A stretch of DNA of 64,000 nucleotides from Bremia lactucae (taxonomy: Eukaryota > Oomycota > Peronosporomycetes > Peronosporales > Peronosporaceae): NCBI RefSeq assembly GCF_004359215.1, contig NW_027152020.1, forward strand, positions 26,903 to 90,902. The letters are read 5' to 3'. Position 1 is the stretch's first letter, and every line of letters begins with the position of its first letter. The notes under the pieces were generated by a model, which saw only the letters and a program-made list of their open reading frames with translations, had not been told where the DNA came from and did not search any database. Below, one piece after another: positions 34,139 to 44,756 of this stretch. A program made the translations under genes and the position numbers.

Positions 34139-34205
34139 TTGAATACATTTAATGTATTCAAATATGGGAAGCCTCACAATTATTCCGTAATTGTGAGGCA
34201 TCCCA
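34139..34205. repeat. Two adjacent hairpins
   Basis: 34,139-34,161 is a palindrome with 11-bp arms (TTGAATACATT / AATGTATTCAA) around one base. 34,165-34,205 pairs TGGGA and GCCTCACAATTA with TAATTGTGAGGC and TCCCA, with one mismatch and a 5-base loop. They lie between a family B LTR and the 3' end of the MYND gene. The function is unknown; a small inverted-repeat element or RNA 3'-end structure are options. Confidence 0.6.
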
Positions 34206-34258
34206 TTCTTACCTTCGTGCCAGTTACCGACGTCATGGACGACAGTCATGCAATATTT

Positions 34259-34330
34259 CGCCCCGGGTCATCTGTAGCCTTTTGACGAAAGATGTTCCTC
34301 ACACACAAACATTGTGTGCAGTCGCAACAA
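34259..34330 (+). pseudogene. Short family B protease scrap
   Basis: TTTTGACGAAAG...CACACACAAACATTGTGTG matches the start of the family B protease region at about 6,975-7,015 and 8,585-8,620. It marks the retroelement/gene-island border. Confidence 0.6.
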
Positions 34331-34467
34331 CATGAGTCGATCTCCTGTGAGCACCACTCAGTTTCTGGTTGACCACCGCCAATACCAGTGGTATTTTACT
34401 GATGTGAAACACATGAAAGAATGTTCGTATAAAACTAATATAATGTATTTCAGTGATAAGACTGTTG

Positions 34468-36420
34468 TCACATAGCAATACACCCTTTTTCGTTCTCTTG
34501 GTCTTTTCCGTCCTCGTCGCTTTCAGATCTACCTTCTTTGCGCTCTTCATTTAACTCTTTCGCTTTTTCTTCAACTTGAAGTTGCTGCGTCGTGATCACT
34601 TTGCGCAATCTTTCGACGTCTTGCATGGTCAGCACTGTGCTATTTCGAATCGCAAGGTGGTCATCGAACCCAAGCGTTTGGCACTTGAGTTCCAATTTAC
34701 GCGGTTCGCGGTTCGGATCGCCCAAACCCACCAGCTCTTCCATTGTGTTTTGCATAAATAGTGGCTGCTTCCCAACAAGTTCAATTTGGGCATTCAATGC
34801 CCGTACTAACCACGCTAATTCCGATACATCCGGAACACTGGGAATACCTTTGCGAAACACCACGGCCGATGGGTACAAAGTCTCACCTTTGACCTTGGCA
34901 ATTGGCAGCGCGTGCTTAGTGATGATGTCAAGGTCGTCAAAAGGCACGGAGGTGTGAAGACCATACAATATCGACATTTCTTTGGCGCCCCAAACAATTT
35001 TGTGCTCGCCAGGGCCGTTCGAAGCATTGCCAGGCGGTGTGCAGCTGACCTTATGGTCTTTCCAATGATCACGTTGACACTGAGCGTCGCAGTAGAATGT
35101 GCACTGGCAGCGTGTACAGCGCCTTAATTCTTTACCAGAATTCGCGCGCTTGTCGCACTTGGCACATCGACGTAGCTCAGGGTTCTCCATTAGCGCCAAT
35201 TGTTCTCCTGGTGGCAGTACTCGGCGTTCGAGATCGGCACGCGTGTAGAATAGCGCCAGTCCGCGAATATGGTCGCTCGTGTCATCATTCGGTCCGTTGC
35301 CTGTGCGGGTGCTGATCACAGATGTGAAAATTGAGCCACGACCCACATGGTGACGAGCATCCAATCGTAGTTCGTCCTCCCCCACAGCATCTACTTGAAT
35401 GGCTTGACGCTCAGCAAGGTGGTTCCACGGCTCTAGCTTGGCATACTGCTCGCAAGCAGCATAGAACGCGGCCAGAGCACTGATCGTGACACCAGCACCT
35501 GAGATTAATCCAGCACGCTCGCTTACCTCAGCCACAGACGCAAGATCCTTGCGAATCAGATGTTGCGACAACTCCCTAAGTGCATAGATATCATAGCATA
35601 TTAGTTTTTTATCTGACAAGTAGCCACGTGAACAACGCACTGGATATAAGAATCAATGCCTTCCGACTCGGATAAGTACGAGCACTCGATTCCTAGAGCT
35701 GAGAAGCTTTTGCGTAAATGTCCTACATAAGTCCGGTCCGGGAAAACGATTTTATCAGGACGATGCTGAGGCGTGTTCTTAGGTGGATCCAGCATTGATT
35801 GCAGCGTCAATTCTAGTATCGTTTGAGGGGATGGATAGATTTCAGGCGGTTCACAAATCTTTTTGGACACAACTTGACCAAGTGGGTACAAGTTGTTCAC
35901 CAGAATGCAGTATGGTCGGCAAGGCACTGCAGCGCGTCCTTCCGCAGCGCCAACGCTCGATGCTGACCATACGCGAAGCTGGCGCACAACAACTTGCCAG
36001 ACCTCGAGCTTTTTTTTCTCCAGCTTACGGTAGCGCTCCACCTGCTGAGACGAAAGTAGCATCTCTGTGCTGATTACAATGTCGGCTACATGGCAGTAAA
36101 CAAACTCAATCGACTACGTAACAACACTTGTAGCGATGAATAAAAATAATTCGCACCATCTCCTTCCACATCGAATTGAGTTGGCACACGGGGAACTTCT
36201 TCATTATCGGAATCGGAATCATCCTGTCAGAAATTATTTGGTAGTTTCAAGAACGGTAGCGAAAGAAAAACCGAGATATTAGCATGAAAGATAAGTAGCC
36301 TTCCAGGAGATGACAATGGCCACACCGATGAATGTTGGAGGATGAATAAATACCGCTACGAACCTGGAAGTTGTTCCATTTCGCGTACTTCTTGGTCAAA
36401 AATTGATCGCTCGACGCCAT
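34468..36420 (-). CDS. DUF6930-like / MYND zinc-finger protein, four exons
   Basis: Proposed exons on the minus strand: 36,420-36,364, 36,223-36,128, 36,062-35,641 and 35,575-34,468. They join in one frame (1,683 nt, 560 residues). All introns are GT-AG; the last two are 65 nt, and the last carries a CTAAT branch-site-like motif. The N terminus (MASSDQFLTKKYAKWNNF) leads into an acidic DDSDSDNEE stretch. Residues ~70-190 resemble the DUF6930 fold (VWQVVVRQLRVW, RPYCILVNN, RPDKIVFPD, LGIE). Residues ~213-253 hold the linked helical module (GLISGAGVT, AAFYAACEQY, EPWNHL). Residues 329-370 form a MYND finger (CAKC, CTRC, FYCDAQC, H, C), a protein-interaction zinc module. A charged C terminus ends CIAM, a CaaX-type prenylation motif. 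There is no SET motif, so a SMYD methyltransferase is unlikely. Cellular role unknown. Confidence 0.85.
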
Positions 36421-36502
36421 GTTTCTTAATATGTTAGAATCTTGCTGTGTAGAGTACACGAATAGTCAGATCTAGAATTTGCGAAAACCAACATCATCGA
36501 CG
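36421..36502. promoter_or_regulatory. Shared divergent promoter region, 82 bp between start codons
   Basis: The ATGs of the MYND gene (36,420, minus) and the CSN8 gene (36,503, plus) are separated by only 82 bp. Any promoters and 5' UTRs must be packed here or overlap the opposite gene. No clear oomycete Inr/FPR core motif was seen. Confidence 0.6.
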
Positions 36503-37388
36503 ATGGACAACTTGGTAATGACGTTGGAGACGCAGCGCGATGGGCTTCTGGCGGCTTACGCCACCACTGGCAACCGTGAAATAGCACAAAAGACCATATT
36601 GAAGCTTAAAAGCGTCTTTGAAGAGCTAGAGCTCGTGATAGCGGCCTCCACGACTTCTCCGCGGCCCGCAGCACTCACCCCTGGCTTGTACGCGACCTAC
36701 CTGCTGGTAGTATTGCTGTCTAAGAATCTTAACGACGCGCGCTTTCTGTGGAAACGCATTCCAAACGAAATTAAGCAAGCTTCTGAGGAGCTGCGCAACA
36801 TCTGGGAAGTTGGCAAAGCGTTATGGGAGCGGTGAGCTGTGAAAGATCCGTATGTGGTATGAAGTAAAAGGACATTGACCCGTTTAGCTTTTTGCATCAG
36901 AAACTTAGCTCAAGCCTACGCGGCAATGGACTATGACTGGTCCTTGACACTAGACGGACTCGTAAAGGCGCTTAAAAGTGCGTGTACAATTGCTTAATTG
37001 ACAACTGCACCTATCTGAACTGAATTGGGCATTGCTTTGCAGCTTCGACACGGGAAGATGCTACTGAGTTACTTAGTCGAGCGTATACAACAATTGCAAT
37101 TAGTGATGCGTCAATAGCATTAGGCTTTGCACGACATGAAGACGCGGCACATTGTAAGTATTGTAGTACACCTTGACCAAGTAAAATCTGACTCGCTGGC
37201 TGTCCGTGGCTGGTGTAGACTGCTCGTCGCTGGGTTGGGATGTCTCGGCTACTAATCAAATGATTTCTCCGAAGCCTATACATTCCGTATGTCGTACTTC
37301 ATCAAGAATCTTGGATCTGGACCGATTAAACACACTTTCCAAGGCGGTGCTGCATCTAGAACAAAACACGCTACTTAAATTGCCTTGA
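36503..37388 (+). CDS. CSN8: COP9 signalosome subunit 8 (CSN8), four exons
   Basis: Proposed exons 36,503-36,831, 36,901-36,977, 37,043-37,153 and 37,219-37,388 join in one frame (687 nt, 228 residues). Introns are GT-AG of 69, 65 and 65 nt. The start is the ATG of MDNLVMTLE; an upstream TTG frame is not needed. Family signatures: LTPGLYATYLLVVLLSKNLN, ARFLWKRIPNEIKQASEELR and IWEVGKALWER in exon 1; LAQAYAAMDYDWS in exon 2; TREDATELLSRAYTTIAISD in exon 3; a GWDV...ISPKP...LEQN tail in exon 4. CSN8 is the small PCI-family subunit of the COP9 signalosome, which removes Nedd8 from cullin ubiquitin ligases. The length fits the family (about 200). The gene is divergently paired with the MYND gene. 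Confidence 0.92.
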
Positions 37389-37992
37389 CTATTCGGAGTC
37401 TCAACAATAGTTGGGTAACAGTTTTAATGCTTGCTTTAATGGATTTTCCCTTAAATTTTCATATTTATTGTTAACGATTATTTGTAAACTGAGCTTGCTT
37501 CTACCTGGCACATGGCACTATGCACGGAGAATAAGGCAATGTTAAACTTTGAATAACCGTTTGCAAATATGAAGATTTGTTATAAATAATTAAAGCTATG
37601 TTTTTGTTTTTGTCGTAATTGAAGTGGTGGATCCGAGTCTCCCTTTCCTACTTAGTAATCGCAGAAAAGCATTTTGTCTTCTTTTGACGTTCTTCGAAGT
37701 GAAATTAATTAGTGCTTCGAGGAGGCGTATACACTTTGATTACAGACTGTCAGTACTAGGTCCCGGCGATGCCTGTTATACTTCGTTTATTTATTCTTTT
37801 TAAAATCAACTAGCATTTGTAATTTGTACTACAAGTTGTTTTTGTAATCATAAATTAATCCTCTTTTTTAATAATAGGATTTGTTTCTATAATAAGCTTT
37901 TTCTTTAATGTCGACTTCTCAACTTAATTTTGCATTGTGAATAAACCTGACGTCAGTCGGGAATTCACGAAAAGACACCACCCACTGCCAAG
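37389..37992. other. Intergenic region between CSN8 and the GYPPQ-repeat gene
   Basis: It is AT-rich with no supported reading frame. It must hold the CSN8 3' end and the promoter of the next gene. A TCAACTTAATTTTGC stretch at about 37,919-37,933 vaguely resembles an oomycete initiator/flanking element, but is too weak to call. Confidence 0.5.
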
Positions 37993-38490
37993 ATGTATCC
38001 CGGAGGAGGCCAGCCCCCTAATGGATACCCCCAGCAACCAGGCCATCCCCCTCAGCAAGGTTACCCGCCGCAGCAGTACCCACCTCAACAGGCATATCCA
38101 CCACAACAGGGATACCCGCCGCAGCAGTACCCACCTCAACAGGGGTATCCACCGCAACAGGGATACCCACCGCAGCAAGGCTATCCTCCGCAGCAGGGTT
38201 ACCCTCCACAGCAGTTCCCATCGCAGCAATACCCGCCGCAACCTGCTCCTTACGGTGCTCAACCTGGGTATCCCGCCCGCGGCCTGCATGCACCGCAACC
38301 CGGATTCGCATATGCTCAGCCCGCCTACGTGGCGCAGCCAGGTATCATGATGGCTGGTGGCATGATGAAGCACGGAAAGCTCAAGCATGGAAAGCACAAG
38401 GGCCTTAAGTTTAAAGGTCACAAGTATAAAGGCCACAAGGGCAAAAATTTCAAAAAGATGGGCAAGAAGATGAAGAAAATGTTCAAGTAA
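37993..38490 (+). CDS. GYPPQ-repeat, HGK-tail protein (GPRP / glycine-rich protein A3 type)
   Basis: A single exon of 165 residues with a strong ATG context (AAGATG). Residues ~1-95 are built of [11 protein letters not shown] units, about ten in near-perfect tandem (XYPPX repeats). A short Ala/Gly/Met segment follows (~110-125, [19 protein letters not shown]). The tail is very basic ([20 protein letters not shown], then [12 protein letters not shown]). This three-part layout matches plant GPRP proteins, which have XYPPX repeats, a hydrophobic middle and HGK repeats. Here the hydrophobic part is shorter. The repeats are likely disordered and may drive weak multivalent contacts; the tail may bind acidic lipids or nucleic acid. 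That is inference. GC content and codon use are unlike the surrounding retroelement debris. Confidence 0.85.
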   Translation: MYPGGGQPPNGYPQQPGHPPQQGYPPQQYPPQQAYPPQQGYPPQQYPPQQGYPPQQGYPPQQGYPPQQGYPPQQFPSQQYPPQPAPYGAQPGYPARGLHAPQPGFAYAQPAYVAQPGIMMAGGMMKHGKLKHGKHKGLKFKGHKYKGHKGKNFKKMGKKMKKMFK

Positions 38491-40968
38491 AAGAGCAAGA
38501 GTGACACGCAGAGTAAAGTGAAGCTCCGCCAAGCCGTCTCTTTTCCTTTAGCATTGTTCCTAGAAAAGCCCTGCATTTATGGATATGTGAAGAATGATAA
38601 TGACAGGGAAAAGCAAAGAAGTATATAGCAATCGCAAGCATAGCATTAACTTACTTGTAAAAAAGGAATATATTAGTCTTATTATAGAAATCCAGTCAAG
38701 TACATTAGACGATTCCCTTACCACAGCGCTCCTTCTCAGCATCCCCAATCCTTTTTAGATTGAGTCATTTGACAGCGTTTTAGTCCATAATTCAATTCAC
38801 GGCAGTAATGTAGTGAATTGAGAAGAGATTTAAGATTGATTTGCCTTTAAATTATCGTCGCTATTTCCTACGACGAAGTCACATAAGATACATCAACAGC
38901 CGGTTTTTCTTACACAGAGGGACTGCGGGGGGACGAGGCCTTGGTGCCATTTGATCTCATTTAAAATCATACTTTGCCCTGTTTTCGCGCTTCCTGAAAA
39001 CGTAAGATAACTCCTCTTTTCGATTCAAGACCGCGTCGAGAAAGGCGCAGCTTATAGCAGTCGAAAAAGAATTTATAATCGCAAGCCGGGTGATTCAACT
39101 ACGGCGGTCCAGGGATTGCACAGCACAGGATGGTCAAAAGCACTGGGCAATAGTTAATACCTTCGTGTTCGTCAAGTTACAGTGGCCGTTCCCGCGCTGA
39201 ATAAGACGCATCTGTCTGGGCGGGGAAGGTCTGGGTACCGTAAGAAGCAGTTGACGCAAACCGCACGCACGACGTTAACGAATATAGAAGTTTATGTTGT
39301 CGGTCTCTAGTATTACCAACCCAAGTGTCTGCCTCCCAACTTCTACGATCGCTTTCCTTCTAGATTGTTCTCAAACTGTGTCCACCGTCACAGGAAAGCT
39401 TTCTGAATTTCGATGAAGTTCTCCAACCAAGTAAAACGTTTTTTTTTTGTGTCCGCATACTCCAGGGTTGGAACCTGATACCGATCTTGCCCGTTTGCAA
39501 GAATGAGCTTTTTATGAAACAGTTCGATTTCAGAAGGACAATAATAAAGTGGTGCTGTGCGTCAGAGAGTTGCGGTTGCCTCAATCTTCACACACGCTTG
39601 GGCAATCAAAAGGTCCCTATAATAGTACTCTTAGCAAAGTATATGATAAGGCGCATGCATGTCACAGTGACTTCTTCTGGCTCAGCTTCGATGCACATAA
39701 TGTCGACCACGAATAACGTCTAGCAGCAGACCGCACTCAATGCTCTGGAGATTCACTCTCATCCTTGATGTCATCTCGGGCTGACCTCAGCTGCGGTCGC
39801 CAGTACCTCATGAGCCAATTCACCGCCGACGTTGCAGGAGCAGCTCGCTGGTTGGCCACTTCTAGCCAAGCAGTTCGTTCTCATCAAGGCTGCACGAGAC
39901 GAGCCGGACCTTTAGACTCACCATCAAGCGCATGTAATTGTCGATTGTTGCATTTCCGTCAGGCTCTATAAATCATGCTCGCACGTATGTTGCTGAGCTA
40001 GAAGTCTCGTTTGCTTTTAGTAGTAAGCAATGACATAAGTACCCACATGCTGATGTCGCATGTCAATAAAGCGAAGAATAAAGAGAGTGGCCCTACATTC
40101 CTTCTTTTTAATCCTATCTCGAACCATACAGTACAAACTTGAAATCACATTTTCTGCTCACGATATGGCATCGGAGCTGGCGTGACTGGCGTTGCACATG
40201 TGACCCCGACCCCGCCGCCGGTCTCTTGCAATAATGCGCGCTTCCTGCATAAGCCAGCACACCTGGCAAGAGCTCTCGGGGATTCAATACTCGACAAAGC
40301 GCCAACGTAGCACCGTGTCGCAATCGTTTCCGGGTCGGCTTGCGTTGGACGCAAAAGTGATACATTTGGGCTTTGCTAAAGACAAGTCATCACGTATAAA
40401 GCAATTGTATGCATTTCACAAATTCTTGGCAGGTTATCTGCACGCGCGCGAACGCTTCTGTCTCCGTCGGTCGGCTCCTTCCCTCGTGCCCCGACGCACG
40501 TGACCGAGGGGAACGCGCGTGACGCGAAGGTACAACTTCTGGTCGCAATCCTTCTCTTTCAATCTGCGCTACGATCACTAGCGAACGATTGGAACGAGCC
40601 ATTTGTACTTATAAACTTGCTTATAAAAATCCTACGCACTGAGGCGGGGGGATGAATTAACCACTACCAACTGTAATGCACGCGCTTCCTGTGACGGCGA
40701 CGACACAGTCAGAGCACTCTATTGTTTCACAAACACCCCCATTTGCTCGCACAAAGCGGCCACGACTTCCACTATCGTGACCCTGCACAAGCGCCTCCTC
40801 TTGTTATAGTAGTTATACGTAATGTACTGCTCGGCAGCCTCCCCTACACACGGGGGCGGTCCCATCTCGCGATGCAGTTCTTCTTATCGTTCTACACGAG
40901 ATCTGGGTCTTCTCGACGCACTGCTGCCAAGAAATCCCTAACTAGCTTGCGTGGCGGACCGCGCGCGA
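38491..40968. other. Intergenic region without a supported gene
   Basis: Only short frames, many lacking ATG, are present (for example 39,765-39,971 and 40,114-40,365 reverse); none shows a domain or convincing composition. No tRNA or retroelement sequence was recognised. 39,800-40,560 is GC-rich and could hide an exon of an unrecognised gene. Confidence 0.4.
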
Positions 40969-41421
40969 CTACGCGGTCAGAAAATCCGGCAGCTGAAAGT
41001 CGGTGTCTTCTCCGGCGTCGTTCTCCGGGTTTCGGTCCCGGGTACTCACTTGAATGTAGTCTGCCGTCACGGTCTCGTAGCTGCTTAAGCGCAGCGTCAG
41101 TTCGCAAAAACAGCAGTCGCACCCAGGCTCATGCGTCTCGGCGTCTTCGGCCGAGGCAATGCCCTTGGAATTGTCAAACACACGCTCCATGAGCTTTGCC
41201 CGCCAATCTTGGTAGATTTTCAGGCGTAGTTGATGCGCCACGACGCGCGCTTCCGGGCTCATACTCAATGCTTGTTCCGACACTTGCGTCGAAAAGTCAT
41301 CCATGATATTCAGGTATTGCTCATGGAGAGTCTGTAAGCTCGAAAGCAGCTGATCTTCCTCAGGGGAAAGCGTTTCTTTCATGCCGACGAGGAAGTCGCG
41401 GACATTCTTAGCAATTTCCAT
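40969..41421 (-). CDS. Hypothetical protein with C-terminal Cys cluster
   Basis: A 150-residue single frame from ATG 41,421 to TGA. The first ~85 residues are helical and charged (MEIAKNVRDFLVGMKETLSP, EEDQLLSSLQTLHEQYLNIM, IYQDWRAKLMERVF). They are followed by an acidic linker, a CDCCFC cluster (~102-107) and an acidic tail (DAGEDTDFQLPDF). Composition supports coding. No domain is recognised. The Cys cluster could bind metal, but there is no partner motif. It is isolated from its neighbours by more than 2 kb on each side, and upstream exons cannot be excluded. Confidence 0.55.
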   Translation of the reverse strand: MEIAKNVRDFLVGMKETLSPEEDQLLSSLQTLHEQYLNIMDDFSTQVSEQALSMSPEARVVAHQLRLKIYQDWRAKLMERVFDNSKGIASAEDAETHEPGCDCCFCELTLRLSSYETVTADYIQVSTRDRNPENDAGEDTDFQLPDFLTA

Positions 41422-44206
41422 GACTGCTCGGGTCGGTCCCTGACAATTTTGGTGTCGACCACGTTGTGACTAGAACTGCTACTCCACTTGATACGATGTA
41501 GCTCTCTTGTCTGAACTCGCAGCAGTGCACGAATCAGAGCAGTACAAAGGCTGTGTGGTCTAAGTGTGGCGTGGCCAGCAAGATGGCGAATGGTACTGGC
41601 CCGGCGCTGGGCTGGGCTGAGGCTTGCAGGTGTCGTGGAGTGGGCCACGCCATATTGATTCCCTTCTACTGAGTATCAAACAAGGCAAACTTTGGTAGAT
41701 TTAGGCCACGGCAAAAATATATTTAGGACAATATTTGTCACGCTGCCTGTACAAAGAGACTAGGGTGTAGAATAAGTAACAATCGGCATATTGATTATCA
41801 CCCGCGCGGCTGCTTTGCCGGTAATGCAACGTGTGAATGTATGTAGCCGCGGTAACAGCGCAATATGTTTAATAAATTGTGTCACCTTCAAATGCGATAT
41901 TGCTCTTGCTATCTGTCTTAACTTACTGATTTCTTCTTACTGATGGCCAATAGTGCCACACGCTGTTGCTTTTGAATTCCATCTCTGCTATTTAAGGCCA
42001 CGCCCCGGACATTGCATCAGTCAATTGTGACTTCTAAAGTGAAATGCCCATGCCCCAGTTTGAAAACGGCATGGGAAAGTTAGGCGTTTCTGGGCAATGG
42101 CCTTGAGACCTCGCATTTGTAGAAAGCTATATAAGAAACGCTACGAGCGCTTTACTATTGTTGTCGCCGTTGACGTTGAGTAAGAAATATAGGCTTTCGT
42201 ACTTAATAGCGTGCTCCACGCACGATTACGCGCGTTTCTTCACAAATACAGTGTTAATCCCGCTTCACACACGTTTACGCGCGTGTCTTATAAAGAAGGC
42301 AAGCATTCGAACGGTATTATATCATTCTGTTGCGGAGGTGAGGGCTTTGTACCAATTTATGCAAACTTTGTACAAGTGTAGGACCGCTTTGGAGGAAAAA
42401 ACTCTCCATCGCTTTTTTCTGCTTATCATTACACGATACTCTCCTAAAGGCTAATCGTAAGCAAAATTGCTGATACGCTAGGTGCAAATTTATAGATATC
42501 GACAGTAGACCTTCGCAATTTTGCTACTACTGAATTATGGTATTTTCTTAGAAGGCTGCCACGTGCTTCCAATCACTCGTCTTCATCCGAGGCCACAGAT
42601 ACAGAAAATGAATGCCGCCGGTCTGCTCAAAGCAGTCCGGCGTGGACTTGATACATTGTCCGCAATTCTGTTCAAGTGAAAGGTGACAAGATTTTCAAAA
42701 ACGTATCGCCGAAGGCAGACCGTGGACACTGCGCGGCGGTGGCGTGCCTCAGTCTCATGGCAAATCGCTCCGAGTGGTCTGATCGGGCAGAATTCCGATC
42801 CTAGAGATAATGATGACCGCTATATTTGCGACTGAAATGGCTCTTAAAAAGGTTCCGACGCCAATTGGTTCTCGCTCTTAATAGATACATTTAGCAATTA
42901 TAAGTCATACACTAGAAAAAACGTTTTGAACGCGGTATTTAAGTGATAAGCTAACAGTTACGACGCACAACACCGTGCGCTACCAGCGGAAAGCATCCAC
43001 ATTTAGATTTGCTTTCGCCTAAGGCTTAGCTCTGCATGCAACGCTAGGGTAGAATTTAAAAATTTCATAGCTTTGTGTCTATTACCATCGCATTTTGTCG
43101 GAAACGCCGGCTCCGCACGGAACTGACAAAATATGTAACTATTAGGGCCATGTAGACAAGGCAATATTAAAAAATAAGTGTAAGGTTATTACCGCAAATG
43201 AACTGTTATGGGATTTCCGCTTTAAAGCAGACCAGACCAGCCGCTGGAAGCGGAATTCGTTTTCGTTCGAACAAAGGGTGCCTTTAACAATGGTTTTAGA
43301 TTGATCTGCGAAGTGTCGTAACAGGACCTTGAAGATAATCGAAAGAAACTTCCAAGAGGTACCTGTCGTCTCGTACACTCAAATCCTTTGATATGCAGCA
43401 AAACGTTTATACTACGCAGCGTGCCACTTTGCCGTTGCAGCTGAAACTTCTTAGATGTCCACCTTAAATGTTTCGTCGTCACCTACTGGGCAGTAGGCAT
43501 CTTTGCCGTTGATCTTCATCAGTCATTTAAAGAAAGATCAAGCATTAGTAATGAACGAATACTTACTCTGGATAGTGTGCCACCATGGGGCGTCTTATTT
43601 GACTAAATTTGTTTTACCAGGTGACAAGGGCGACGAGCCAAAACTAGAAACTTCAGATTGCAACCTGCTATTTTAATAGATCAATGTCTGGACGTTGCAC
43701 CGCATCTCCCTTCGGAAGGTTGACTATTTAACGAGAAAGGTTTATTAAGGTTAGGTACAAACCCAAGACCGCAGCCGATTTTGGCCGGAGGAGAGGCAAG
43801 GACATCCACTACTTTTATTCTTTACCCAAAGCAAGCCTCATCCGCTAAGCGTCCGCATTATTCGGGTGAAAAACTAAGGGTAATATTAAGTGCATCCGTA
43901 AATATCCAAATTTGAGGCTATCACGCCGCAAGATCATAAAATGGAGATTAAATAAAAGCTAAAGTCACCCGGCGGGTATACAACCTATGCGTGCTAACAG
44001 TTAAAAATAAAAAACTGTTCCTTATGTAACACTGTTAGGCAATTTTGGAGACTTTTAATCATCTACCGTATTGTAACGGTAGCTCTTCACAAAATTAATA
44101 TTGCGTTTAAACAAAATCAAAAAGTGATATCATAGAATTTATCTTTATCGACAATATATGGAAATTACACATGGTGATATTGTTGCAGTAACGTGACCGT
44201 TCTGCC
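41422..44206. other. Intergenic region up to the family A insertion
   Basis: No gene is supported. The frame 42,158-42,454 lacks an ATG start and a domain. 43,142-43,482 (reverse) has short open frames without similarity. About 43,740-44,206 is AT-rich. The region ends with the target site AATTG of the complete retroelement. Confidence 0.4.
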
Positions 44207-44211
44207 AATTG
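44207..44211. repeat. Target-site duplication AATTG (left)
   Basis: It directly precedes the TG of the 5' LTR and is repeated at 53,174-53,178 directly after the CA of the 3' LTR. Confidence 0.8.
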
Positions 44212-44741
44212 TGTAACGGGCTAAAGTTGCCCTAATGTTACACAGTCCCCATTAAGTACACTTGGTGTACTTAAGGGAATGGTAAATTACTAAATTAAAG
44301 TAATCAGACCCAGCACTCGGGTGTGGTACACATTTGTGACCAACCCTTGTGTATGTGATGCACATGGGTGCATTCACATTAAAAGGGATGACGCCTAGCG
44401 TCATCCGTTACGCGAGGTATCTAGAAAGATACGCTCGCAATACATATTAAGTGTTATCTATAGAGATGACATTTTGATTAATAAAAGTAGGTATTGGATT
44501 TAATACGATTAAATATAAATCAGTCTGAAAACTACTTCCTACTTGGTAAGTGCGCACGAGGAGCCGGATTACCGCTCCCGTGACGACACTTAACCAAAGT
44601 ACTTAGTGCCTTGGGTGAGGTCTCTAACGCCCACCCCAATTACCTCACTGCACGCAAGAGAAGCTGATTAAACTGCTTCCTCGCTGTGCTAGGGTGTGTG
44701 TCTAAGTAGAGCGTGGACGCATTACGACGTGCCCGCCTACA
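44212..44741 (+). mobile_element. 5' LTR of the complete family A element
   Basis: 530 bp, TGTAACGGG...CCTACA. It holds two perfect inverted repeats: 44,252-44,274 (TTAAGTACAC-TTG-GTGTACTTAA) and 44,386-44,406 (GGATGACGC-CTA-GCGTCATCC, with TGACG half-sites resembling bZIP targets). Both are kept in the 3' LTR and partly in other family A LTRs. Confidence 0.88.
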
Positions 44742-44743
44742 CT

Positions 44744-44754
44744 TGGTAGCACTT
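44744..44754 (+). promoter_or_regulatory. Primer-binding site TGGTAGCACTT
   Basis: It lies two bases after the LTR and starts with the TGG that pairs with a tRNA CCA end. The next bases imply U72 in the primer tRNA, a mark of initiator tRNA-Met. Confidence 0.75.
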
Positions 44755-44756
44755 GA

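Noticed and set aside
34592..35315. Forward frames of 60-120 residues inside the MYND gene
   Set aside because: They are antisense shadows of a well-supported spliced gene and have no domain of their own.
34468..35640. Calling the MYND protein a SET-domain (SMYD) methyltransferase
   Set aside because: No SET motifs are visible before or after the MYND finger; the flanking domains fit the DUF6930-type arrangement instead.
37924..38532. Long reverse frame (202 aa) rich in Leu/Arg/Trp repeats
   Set aside because: It is the complement of the GYPPQ-repeat gene; the repeat pattern only mirrors CCxCAGCAG codons. The forward gene has a good start and a matching known layout.
40722..41192. 156-aa forward frame opposite the hypothetical gene
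   Set aside because: It overlaps the reverse frame 40,969-41,421, which has an ATG start and more protein-like composition; the forward frame is Arg/Ser-rich as expected for a shadow.
42158..42454. 99-codon forward frame in the gene island
   Set aside because: It has no ATG start, no domain and inconsistent codon use; two near-repeats (about 42,220-42,290) explain part of the open run.
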